A stretch of DNA of 64,000 nt from Hyalella azteca (Eukaryota > Arthropoda > Malacostraca > Amphipoda > Hyalellidae): positions 1 through 64,000 of the forward strand of contig NW_025935713.1 in assembly GCF_000764305.2 (NCBI RefSeq). Reading direction: 5' to 3'. Of this stretch, positions 22,706 to 33,522 are shown one piece after another. The notes under the pieces are model-generated. The model did not search any database. It was not told the origin of the DNA and saw nothing but the letters and a program-made list of their open reading frames with translations. The position numbers were made by a program, and so were the translations under genes. Numbering within the stretch: the stretch's first letter is position 1; the number at the start of each line of letters is the position of its first letter.

Positions 22706-24358
22706 CCACTGTGCAGAGAGTGGATGAATATTGCAAGATCTTTGGCGATGCTTCAGTAGCCAAATTTTTGCCTTCAGAAGATCTTGCCGACACATTTAGA
22801 TTGAAATTATTGCATTTAATATATTTCTCAGTCTATTTAGAAAAAAAGTAAGGTTTCCGGTTTGTTGGATGGATTACGATGCAGCGAAGCTTGTCCGGAA
22901 ATCAGTTGCGATGAGTTCCGCAAAAAATGTAAACAACAAGTTTACGATTGCGTAGTTGCAGTCACATTAGAGCGGTCAGACTGCTTTATTACATGTTCAG
23001 TTGACACTTGCTGTACAATCGGACTGTTTTTAGGGTAAAATTAGTTATTTGGGGTAACACGTGCATGCAACCTTGCAAATAAGTTCGTTGTTACCGGGAG
23101 GCCTCTACCATATTTTTCACCCAACCATCTGCTCTCTATATATGAATTATTTTTGAATTAATGTTTACTTATTAATTATTGTTGAATGTATGTTTTCTTT
23201 CTGTTCTTTTCAGCCTGTAAACTAATTCTATTTATTGCAACTTGGTCAATTATTGTGATAACGATTCGAGGACCATGCAAGTGCAGTTACTGATCCCTAA
23301 ATTGACGAGTCATTAAGTAAATTAATGTTTACTTATTAATTATTGTTGAATGTATGTTTTCTTTCTGTTCTTTTCAGCCTGTAAACTAATTCTATTTATT
23401 GCAACTTGGGTCAATTATTGTGATAACGATTCGAGGACCATGCAAGTGCAGTTACTGATCCCTAAATTGACGAGTCATTAAGTGGAACTGCCACAAGTTG
23501 TTGGTGAGTTGAATTAGGTGTGATCCTTTTAATTGCAAAGATGTTTCGTGAGTGTCCCATAATTTTGCTACCTGCAAATCTGATTAATTAGCTTTGTTTG
23601 TGCTTTACTTTTCATCTAATGTTTATTGAATTTCTTATGTCAACTGTCTGCTTGCAATTTATTCTTGAATGCTTTGCTTTTGTGTATTTATCTCAATAAC
23701 GTCACAACTTTTACAAATTACTTGAGCGGTTTATCTTGGTTCTGTTTTAGCTCATCTTTGCAATTGTTTCTCAATTTCACTCCAAATATTATAATGTTTG
23801 TCTGTTTTGTTTTTCACATTTTCTTGCTTGCTGCACCCAACCAGCTTGCTAGTAATTAAGAATCGATTTTAAATATTTATTGCATCAGTTTTAACATTCA
23901 ATTTCCCTTCAGGCTTAGCATTATTATTTAGTGGACAGGTTATTGACTTTGTGTATTCTTTATTTTTCAGTTCATCAATGATGAATACATGTAACCCTGT
24001 CCATGCTCCCTTCCCCTATCCCTAATCATAACCCCTGAAATGCAGTTAAACTTCTTCACTTATTACATTGTCACCATATTTTTACTTCAATTTAAGAGGT
24101 AAGACACCAGTCTTTCATTCGCCTTAACATACTAGATAGAAGGGTTGTTGCCAAACCAAAGTCAAAGTAGGTAACACCTCACCCGCAACGTGAGACATCC
24201 ACCCGGCAACATCGTGGCTTGTAAATAGTTCGTCATTACTCAGCGTAAATGGCTTTTCATTAAAAATTACCCGGCGACGCATCTTTAAAATGGCCGGCGA
24301 CGCTTTGGGCTTAAAAATCCATATATTGGCGACGCTGCATCCACCCTCTGCATAGTGG
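22706..24358. mobile_element. hAT-type element, 1.65 kb, exact 8-bp target duplication
   Basis: TCCAACGT flanks both ends exactly (22698-22705 and 24359-24366). The inverted ends are CCACTGTGCAGAGAGTGGAT and, on the right, the complement of CCACTATGCAGAGGGTGGAT. The outer parts match the shorter element at 30076-30629 in reverse orientation; about 1.1 kb of interior is extra. The interior includes a tandem duplication at 23156-23483 and no transposase frame. It is nested between the arms of the 20.7-27.5 kb inverted repeat. Confidence 0.8.
23156..23483 (+). repeat. Tandem duplication, 164-bp unit
   Basis: Two adjacent near-identical units (23156-23319, 23320-23483), differing by one inserted G. 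Each contains a polypyrimidine tract ending TTCTTTTCAG like a splice acceptor. It lies inside the 1.65-kb hAT element. Confidence 0.85.
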
Positions 24359-24366
24359 TCCAACGT

Positions 24367-26669
24367 GACCAATTTTCAATACATTTGAAATCTTGCGCCC
24401 CCAATTGTGCACTTTTGGTAATAATTACATAGTAGGTAATTAATCTGACAGAAATCTTGCAATTCCGAAAATGGCAGGTAAGCTCTAGTCGCAGACCTAA
24501 TGGTAAAAGTTTTCCATGCTTGCTGCTGAGCGGCAACTCATGTGTCAAGTGTCATTGACATTATTACACTTTTTTAATAGACTATGCAACCTAGATTCAA
24601 CTTTGATTGTTAAAATTATGATTACTACTACATTAGTTTCACATTAAATCAAGTAGTTGTGATAGCCAAGTGCCAACAAATGACAAGTACATCTCACCTC
24701 TTGCACAAGACACAAAATGGCAACAGCAGCAGAAAAAATTGAAATTCCCCATCGCTGCAGTTGTTCATTACTTGCAAATATTTTCCATTGATCTCTATTT
24801 TCCATATTTTTAATAACATTTTTTATTTTTCAGGGTATTTATGCTTCTCTTATCAAGATGCATTTGGATTAAAAGAGGAGGTTTCATTATGAGGCAAATT
24901 GAAACTAGCACTCACGACTATTCCAAGGAAGATGAGGCAGCCTAATACTGCTTCAAGTATATTCCTCTTTATGATGGGTGGTCCACACTTTTGTTCAATT
25001 TTAATCTTATTCATATGAAATTTGCTTTGCATCTTGTGAATGATATTGGAATGATTGGGTTCAGCAGGAAAGATTTGTTAACTCGTCTAGGAATAAAGAT
25101 CTCCTGATCTCTTCAGTATATTTACTCTCTTTAGAGTAAAGTAAATCATTGCAACTAATCAACAATTGTAGGAGTATTTGATGACATTTCAATGTATTTT
25201 CACAATATTATATTGAGAATCTCTGTTACAAATACAAGTGGGAAAAAAAATGAGTGATCACTGTAAAATTTAAGTTTTTTTAAGTGATATCTATTAACTT
25301 GTTAGAAGTAACTGCGCAGCTTCCTATTATATCTCAATGAATAAACTTGAAAACCCTCTTAATGAAATGTTTTACAAATGACAACATTACTACCACTATC
25401 CTTCGTACATGCTTCTTGCCATAACAGGCCGTACATAACAGCAATAATAGTTAAAAATTATGTATGAACGATTTTCTTTGTGATTTATGTATTAAATGAC
25501 TTTTTACTTCTTAAATCTATAGCCTCTTTAAGTAACAATGTGGTCTCAATGTTATATCAGACTTACACTTGTCATGACAGTAATGTAGTCATGAGGCAAA
25601 ATTTGGTTCATATTTATTTTTGATATTTAACTGTGCTTCAACTTCATTTGTAGCACATGACCATAATATGTCAAGAATAGTTTGCTAACTTATATTTACG
25701 TTATGATGAGAAGAGACAGAGTTCATCAAATCATGTATAAGCTTCATTCAATATTTCTACATTCAACATGAATTTCATGAAGAATTTAGCTTATGGAAAC
25801 TATAGTCTTGATGCTTATGATTCACAGGCATTAATTTAAAAATGTAGGCAGCCATCTCTCTTTCAGAGTATTCTAAGCCAATCATTTATTATACAAAGAA
25901 AAACATACATTCCATTTACGAACAAAAGCATGAATTTCTACAAATGAAANACAATTGCCCAAATCAGACTGAAAAAGCATCAGGCAGCAGGACTTCTATC
26001 GTGTGATGTGTGCATGGGAAGCTCAGTACAGCAGGGAGCAGGCTATGACATTTTTTCTGAAGCAGAGGCCATACCACATATAAAATCCAACTTTTGGACT
26101 CTAAAAAGCATGATACAAGCATCACTCAGCAAGCAAGGCTGACAATACATAAACAAGTAAAGTACTGTTCTTCATTTCCTGACAGAAGCTTGCCATGCCA
26201 GTGAAGTACCAATTTTGTTGAACAGTGATATAATTGAATCGCAATTGCAGAAGATCCAGATAACTAGAACCAAGAGTTTGTTCAAGGACAACAACCAAAG
26301 GTGATGCTGGAAGCACAACTTATTGAACGAAACCATACGCTGCCCTCTAGTGACAGTGTTATTCTAGAGGAATAGGTAATAACTAAGTAATATCTTAGTA
26401 TAATTGTAGTTATTTGTAGCAGCTAAACAATTATTGGGTAGACTTCAAATTTGATAAAAATTAAATTAGACTTCAATGTAGGAGTTTGAAAAGATTTCTA
26501 ATGAAAGGAAGGTACAGACATGGATCAATCTTAAATATATGAGCCTCAGCCAGCCATTAGCCCATAATTCCACATGGCTGACAGCCTGTTACATTGTTAC
26601 AAGACTTTGTTTGTCAAATGTCAATGACACATGACTGACAAGACATGAGTCATGAGTTACCACTGACCA
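24367..26669. other. Interior of the inverted-repeat structure, no gene
   Basis: AT-rich sequence between the arms with only short frames and no transposase-like motif that I can see. An N at 25950 marks an unresolved base. If this is the body of a transposon it appears non-coding or decayed. Confidence 0.5.
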
Positions 26670-27539
26670 GCAGAGACTGCATTTTTTTTCACAGCTCATC
26701 AATGACAACTGCATGATGCTGTTTAGAATTGAAATTTTTTATTATTAATTTAGATGCTAGAGAGTTGTGCAATATTTTTAATAAATAGCTTCTTAAGCCT
26801 TCTTTTGGAAGCTGGCAACAAAAGTGCTATGGCAACCAGGCAAGTTGAGCATGTTGAGGCAATGTTGGTGCAATGACTGCAATCACTGCAGTGGAGTGAT
26901 TTGATGCCTGACAGTTATTCAATCAGACATACCAGTAATAAGATTAAGATACATGAAATATTAGTCGCAAAACAAATTCGGCAGTTGGCAGTAGATTTAG
27001 AATTGAAATTGTACTAACTGTCTGTCTGCTGTCAATTCAACCTTCGTCACAACTCACAAGTGTATTTAACACATTATCTAGCAAATGAAAGTACCTATTC
27101 ATTATTATTTAAATTCGCCCACTGCCGTAATCAGGAATGTAATTGTAAAAACTTACACTTGTTCGCAAATATCCAGGGAATGGAGCGATGCTAATCAGTT
27201 TGAAGTGCGCGCCGTACACTAAGGGAACCAGATAAAATCTAAATGGTAATGTTCACGAAACACGAACGGTGCTCGTAACTGCCCAAGCAGAGCGTTTGAC
27301 TGGAGCAGAAAAATCATATTTGCTATTCCAATTGAAAGCGGGAGGGTATAAAAATACAACAAAAATCGTCGCGACTGCGCAATAAGCATGTGAAACCATG
27401 TATTAAATTTCATAATTATTGGTTACGAATTGAGGTAATAAAACGTGGCTAAAGGGAGAGCTGGTACAGGGCAGGTTCATGGCCGGGCTGGCCCACGCTG
27501 TAACCCACGCTAACGCCCACGCGCTTTTGTCCGACCGGT
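26670..27539 (-). repeat. Right arm of the long inverted repeat
   Basis: About 870 bp, reverse complement of the left arm at 20723-22216 with a single 162-bp-type unit instead of five. The outer end reads CCACGCGCTTTTGTCCGACC. The arm ends cleanly before a [15 protein letters not shown] variant stretch near 26685. Confidence 0.82.
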
Positions 27540-27948
27540 TTCGTGGAGCGAGTGTTTTCACGTCACCTATGTGAAAAATAAACAACGAAATAAAATTTCA
27601 ACTAAGGTACTGGAGTCCGTTATTCGGACCAAAAGCTATCTGCTCAGCCGCAACAAGTGATCAAACCCGAAATGTTAGATTAATGCAATGTGCAAGCATG
27701 TTCCGTGGCTCGCTCACGTTTAGCTAAGGGGAAGATTAAGTGCTACACTGTGATAAAGAAGGAAAAAGGGTCAATGTAATCAAACACACGAAAATAAAAG
27801 TGTCAAAATGCTCCAGAGGGAAAAAATATAACGTGTTCAATTTGGCTAATTTTCGTCAAGCCAGACGCACTGTAGATAAGATAATTTTTGTTTTCTTTTT
27901 TTGACCAGCGTTTGTGACGAATAGTTTCATTAAATTTGGAGGTATTAG

Positions 27949-28403
27949 CAGAGCTGGGCAGCGCTACTGTGAAATGTAGCGGCCGCTACCGCTACATGCT
28001 CTAAATGTAGCGGGCGCTACCGCTACAATTGCTTAAATGTAGCGCCGCTACCGCTACTGAAAATGTAGCGGCCGCTACGTGTAGCGCGCCACTGCCCACC
28101 TCTGGACCAACAACTAACATGTTGACACTAGTAACAGGCCGAGGTTGACAACATTACACCGAAATCTTTCGTACAGTTTTATTCTGTAATTTATATTATG
28201 TATGTATCATGCTGGTTTTTAAATAATATTTAATACTATTAAGTAAAATCTAAAGGCTTTATCTATAACTGTAGCGGTAGCGCTGTAGCCGCAAAACATC
28301 GTATTGCTACTTAAATATGTACTACAATTGCTTAAATGTAGCGCCGCTACCGCTATTGAAAATGTAGCGGCCGCTACATGTAGCGCGGTACTGCCCATCT
28401 CTA
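27949..28403. mobile_element. hAT MITE with exact 8-bp target duplication
   Basis: GGTATTAG flanks both ends exactly (27941-27948 and 28404-28411). The ends are CAGAGCTGGGCAGCGCTAC and, complemented, TAGAGATGGGCAGTACCGCG. The subterminal regions carry repeated palindromic words (GTAGCGGCCGCTAC and variants), typical of transposase-binding repeats. An internal GCCCACCTCTG at 28095-28104 looks like a second end, suggesting a composite. Length 455 bp; no coding. Confidence 0.82.
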
Positions 28404-29169
28404 GGTATTAGTCTGTTTTTGAAAAATAGTATTTCTGGTATTTTGAGCTAGTCAATCTGGTTTTAAAAAGAAACTCGCCAATAAAAAACCTGGCAACACT
28501 GCTGCAATCACCCGCGAACTTGTCACCATCTCAAACGCAACACGCAACTTTTGCGTTAACGATCTGCTCGTAAGTCCCTCAATTTTGAGTGGATCTGCCT
28601 GAAATTATTAATGAAACTAATTATTAGCAAAGCACCACGAATGGAATTAGTACAAGTTTTCGCGACATCTCGTTTTCGAATAAAACAAAACCCTCAATCA
28701 CGTTCTGTTTGGAATTGAGGGATTTAGGAGCTGTTCGGTTGCGCAAAAATTGTATTTTCGTTTTAGTCAAAAAGAAATAATGTGAAATTTTTAATTATTA
28801 TATCGTGGCTTATCATTATTAATTGGTCATATTCTGATTTTCACGTAGTTTTATTCAGAACTGAGTACTTATGACTTGAGCTGATCGGTTGCGCAAAGTT
28901 GCGTTTGAGTCCACTAAAAAGTTCGTGCATGGTTGAGCTCGGTACATTTCGATCGGTAAGTGTTGACGGTAAATGTGGTGTTGGAAAGTGGTGATGAAGC
29001 AGCGAAGCAGGACTTTGGTTACGAATGGTGTGATAAGGCGACGTTTCAAATGTGTACCTGGTCCGAGAGACCAGCTGTATGGGCATGGTTAGTTCAACCA
29101 TGGGTTCGGGTCCGGGCTCCAGTCACTCGGTCCGGGTTTTAATAACTCGGTCTAGGTCAGGCCGTCAGG
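28404..29169. other. Intergenic repeat-derived DNA, no gene
   Basis: It contains GGTTGCGCAAAAATTG-like and TTGCGTTTGAGTCC words that recur at 56950-57190, so it belongs to a dispersed family I cannot name. Short frames near 28850-29100 have no recognisable domain. Confidence 0.45.
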
Positions 29170-30075
29170 GTTTTAGCTTTTAGTCAGTACTCTAGGAGGA
29201 TAGCTAGAGGTCAGCATAGCCCAAGTCCACAGGCGTTTCATATACCTTCCCGAGCGTAACGCAGCCGGGCATCTTCACGGCTTTTGACACAAAGCGCCCA
29301 TCACAACAGCGCCGTTCAGTCACAGGCCGGAGCGCATACAGCCACGATACAGGCCGGAGCGCAACAGGCCCTCCCCGCCTAGGCGCCTACCGCAACAGCT
29401 ACTCCTAACGTAACCTAACCTGCGCCGCCTGTTGCGGTAGGTTCTGTTGCGCTCCGGCTCTATGAAGCAGTGGCTATGTTGTCATGTTGTGCAAAGCGGA
29501 TTTACTGTTAACCGGAGTTACCCACAGGCCACAGCTCATTGATCTGAGGCTATGTCAGTATGTGTAGATATTGCATGCTGATGCCGATGGTTGGCGTTGG
29601 GCCCAGCGCCCAGGGCCTGTTTACGAGTCAATTTTGTTACCCACGGCTGCACTTGAGCACTTCCACTCCCAGTACCGTAACATGCTCGGGGTTGTTGTTG
29701 CGGGAGCGCAGCCGTGCACCAAGAATTTTGTGCACCAATAAGCCTGAGGGGATTAAGCCCTGAATGATGAATCGAACGCCTTGGATCTCTCCGGACATCC
29801 ACCAGGCACCAATCAGCCGTAAACCACTCGGCTTTGTCTTTCTCTGGCCATGGCCTTGCCTAGAAACTGCCGTGCACCACCAGGCCGCAGATCGAATCTG
29901 ACCTCCGGGCATCGTTAAATTACGTAATTTTACATTCACCGCATCCGCATCTGAGGTTAGGTTTCAGATAGCATAGTTTTGTTCCAAAATTTATCGTCCT
30001 TCGACAAGTGGCCGTTCAAGTGGTTTGACCAAGGCCCAAGGGCTTGTTCAGTGGTTCTACCCAGTACCCACGGCC
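29170..30075. repeat. Unnamed dispersed repeat with GC-rich hairpin (part 1)
   Basis: The first half (29170-29660) is the reverse complement of about 54951-55493. The second half (29690-30075) matches 57190-57500 in the same direction. A GC-rich inverted repeat centred near 29415 encloses AACGTAACCTAACC, a TTAGG-like telomeric-type run. The repeat continues after the hAT insertion, from 30630 to about 30680. No protein was recognised. Confidence 0.6.
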
Positions 30076-30629
30076 CAGTGGGCCCACTATGCAGAGGGTG
30101 GATGCAGCATCGCCAATATATGGATTTTTAAGCCCAAAGCGTCGCCGGCCATTTTAAAGATGCGTCGCCGGGTAATTTTTAATGAAAAGCCATTTAGGCT
30201 GAGTAATGACAAACTATTTACAAGCCACGAACTTAGTTACAAGGTTGCATGCACGTGTTACCCCAAATAACTAATTTTTCTCTAAAAACAGTCTGATTGT
30301 ACAGCAAGTGTCAACTGAACATGTAATAAAGCAGTCTGACCGCTCTAATGTGACCGAAACTACGCAATCGAAAAAACGATGTTTACATTTTTTGCGGGAA
30401 CTCATCGCAACTGATTTCCGGACAAGCTTCGCTGCATCGTAATCCATCCAACGTACCGGAAACCTTACTTTTTTTCTAAATAGTTAGCCTGAACACTGAG
30501 AAATATATTAAACGCAAGAATTTCAATCTAAATGTGTCGGCAAGATCTTCTGAAGGCAAAAATTTGGCTACTGAAGTGTCGCCAAAGATCTTGCAATATT
30601 CATCCACTCTCTGCACAGTGGCCCACGGG
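30076..30629. mobile_element. hAT-type MITE with matching empty site
   Basis: CCACGGCC flanks it on both sides (30068-30075 and 30630-30637). The related repeat copy at 57500 has a single CCACGGCC followed by TAGATACGG and no insert, an empty site. Ends are CAGTGGGCCCACTATGCAG and, complemented, CCCGTGGGCCACTGTGCAG. It is 554 bp and an internally shortened relative of 22706-24358. No coding frame. Confidence 0.85.
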
Positions 30630-30637
30630 CCACGGCC

Positions 30638-31782
30638 TAGATACTGACGGCTTGAAGTGTTGAAGGCTACGTTCTGGAAGGCAGGAATCATGAATGATGG
30701 TCCATTACATCCAGGGCAAGGGCAGTGGGCCAGTGGTGGTCTTTGTCTTTGGCAGGCAACCTGTTGTAAGTAGTTGTTGCTAGGTATTTGCTTGTGAGAG
30801 TCTCTCAGTCTGAGAGAGTCAGCTGTGTTCATCAAATCATTCGAGTGAATGTCTCTAGTGCCTATCGCCCTTGAATGCATGAAATTAATCGTCAAATAAT
30901 CACTTATCAATCACGTTTAACTTGATCTTGCACTATACTTCTATATATACCTCGAGTTAGTCGAGTATATTTATTTAGCAAGGATTCCATCAAGAGCCCG
31001 GCGGCCGGCTGGCTTTCTTGCTCCTACCCCCTCCTCCTCTTCTCAGTTCTCACTATGAGAATTGAGAAGAGGCAGTAGGTTAGGTAGGCTTTAGCACCAC
31101 TATAGGTAGGACCGTAAGAGTAGGTTTGCCGTTTGTGGGCCAGCGGCCAAGCTGCCCAAGCAAGGTTTAAATTAAGGTGCAGTAGTTAAAATTCCATCAT
31201 CTTAGTTCACTATTATCATTTTCATATTATCTATTAGGCCTAAGGATATTTTTTTTTCTTGAAAAGTTGAAACCCTGGCCACAATCCACATCATTAAATA
31301 ATAAATAACTTGCTATTCATTAATGCCTAATGTTGTCATTTATTACCCCTTTGAATAATACAGTAACACTATTTACACTATCACTATGAAGTAATAGAAG
31401 TATGAACTATGAAGTTATGAACTGTAATACTGCATCAGCCATCAAGTGTATGTGTACTGTATGTTTGTATTGTATCCCAAGCCCAATCAGTTGGGATTCC
31501 TGCAACTTGCATAGTTTTGACTTTTGAGGTTTGAAATTTGAATATAACTATAGTATTTGCCATCAATATTAGAACTGGTTTGACTTTATTTTTGCTGTGT
31601 AAACTTGTTATATTCATATTTCACATTAGCCTATATTTCATCTCTGTATCACCATTTGGAAAAAATTATATATATATATTTCTGTAACTATTGGGTCTAT
31701 TATATTTATTATTTATATAAGCATAGCTGTGTTTTGTTTTCTGTATTACTTTGTAAGTTGCTACTTGTGATTGAAGGTAATA
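30638..31782. other. Intergenic, no supported gene
   Basis: The first 50 bases complete the dispersed repeat. Then AT-rich DNA follows, with one hairpin at about 31035-31072 (CTTCTCAGTTCTC against GAGAATTGAGAAG) and a short TA run near 31668. Confidence 0.5.
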
Positions 31783-32963
31783 ATGGCAGAGCAGAGTCAG
31801 AGTCTGCTGCAAACACAAGATCCTGCTGGCCTCCTCCTGCAACTTGGACTCCAAGCATCTTCAGATGAAGATATCACTGGCCAAGTGGCCATCAACCCAG
31901 GCATGAAATATATCTACTTGGCAAGACGCAACTGAATTTTTCAAGCCGTGGTTTTATGGATATGCCAGCTGCGATTCCATTTCTTCAAGCCATGATTTAA
32001 TTTCTTTGAGCTGTGAATTCCATACCTTGGCCATCAAAAGCCATTTATGAGTGGGCAGCCACAAACTTTTTACCAAGTCCTATGCACCTGTTACCCCTTA
32101 TCTCTAATTTAACCCTGAGAACAGTCAATACTAACATTTGTCTTCACTTAAGTGGCAACTGATCACGTGAAAATGCTGTCTGACAGCTCTGACATGACTG
32201 CAACTACACAATCATTAAGGAAACCTTTTAGATTGACTGGTTGTTATTATGTTGTGCAGGATATTTTGGTGGGATTGTCAAAGTATTGCAGATTGCAGAA
32301 GTTGAAAATTTTATTAAACTACATGTTTGTGGAGTGCAAACCACAATTTTTTCAATCAAACAAAAATACATTACATTAGAGCCACAAGATTTCGTACCTA
32401 CTGAAATTATATGATATTAGCTGTGATATTTCAGAAAAAATAGCACTTTTCCAGCCCTGCATCAACCCAAGCCTAAGGCCCTAGAAAACAACAGAACAAC
32501 TGGGTCAAGCACGGATGAGAATGGTCCATTAATCCTACGAGGCACAAATGGCAGATTGGTACAGAATCTGGACAAGAATCAGACAGCTTAATCAGACCAA
32601 ATTAAAGCTTCTCCTGCTAGTGCTAATGTCCACAAAGCTCCTAGATTATCTGCCAAAAGAACACAATATAAATCATTTCCAAAAAATGCAACTGATAAGT
32701 CATCTGGAAAACAACCTGTTCTTTTTGAGAAGAAAAGAACAATACATAAACAAAAACAACCTGGAAACAACAACATAACTGTCTTCTGACACTAGAAAAT
32801 CTCCTTGGACGTCATCTCAGTAGAAAGAGAACTACAAAAAATAATCCAGGATTTCTCAATCCATGATGTCCGCATTAACAAAAGGCCCAATATTATTTCA
32901 GTAGAATTCAAACTCTCTGAAAAAAATGGAATAAGAACAACTCCTTTCTATAACCAAGCTTAG
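31783..32963 (+). pseudogene. Coding remnant interrupted by a hAT element
   Basis: From ATG 31783 a frame reads MAEQSQSLLQTQDPAGLLLQ ... DEDITGQVAIN, then a 562-bp hAT element intervenes. After it, in a frame shifted by one base, comes KALENNRTTGSSTDENG ... RLSAKRTQYKSFPKN ... KKRTIHKQKQPGNNNITVF, and in a third frame SVERELQKIIQDFSIHDVRI and NKRPNIISVEFKLSEKNG to TAG at 32963. The protein-like, low-hydrophobic composition over about 200 codons with frame breaks suggests an intronless or decayed gene copy. I do not recognise the parent. Confidence 0.45.
31898..32459. mobile_element. hAT-type MITE (CAGG family) with exact 8-bp target duplication
   Basis: CATCAACC flanks both ends exactly (31890-31897 and 32460-32467). 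Ends are CAGGCATGAAATA and, complemented, CAGGGCTGGAAAA. It provides the uninterrupted version of 15936-18477 and shows that the mariner-type insert there landed in a TA. No coding. Confidence 0.85.
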
Positions 32964-33483
32964 GAACTGGCACTTAGTTGACTTGAAAGTAGTGCTTCTA
33001 AAAGGTATGATAAATCATATCTTAATTTGCTAACCTCCTGATATGTTCTTGAATGTACTACATGGAACCATGTTGTGCTTCCACATTTGTTATCTAATAT
33101 TGACTAAAGAAGTACTCGCTGGAAATATTAGGTGCAGCAGACTTGTCCCCTGCACTGATCCAGCAGTGAGATGTTCAGCCACATGAACTAACTACCGGTA
33201 CTTACTATTGATTGTCTGAACAAATGATCTTGGTCCCATATAGTGTTTAAGTATTTTCATCTTGCTGCGTCTAAAACCACAAGACACAAACAGAAAGTTG
33301 AGGAATTAACCTTATTTCTGTAGGCTACCATACAATAATCCTTTAAATGATTATTTGATGTAGACAGTGTGCTGAACTTCAAATGATGAAAATGTAATAC
33401 TCATGTGTTCTCCCACCAAGTGTTTTTCAGAAAATGTCATGCACCTTGAACAATTGAGATTCACTCGTCCTTGGTCTTTCTAG
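32964..33483. other. Upstream of the dehydrogenase gene
   Basis: No gene seen. The polypyrimidine tract and TTCTAG at 33470-33483 form the acceptor of the first coding exon, so this is probably the end of a 5' intron and the promoter lies further upstream or is not recognisable. Confidence 0.45.
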
Positions 33484-33522
33484 GTGGACCAGAATGGGTC
33501 CAGTACTTCAACATTAGCTGTA

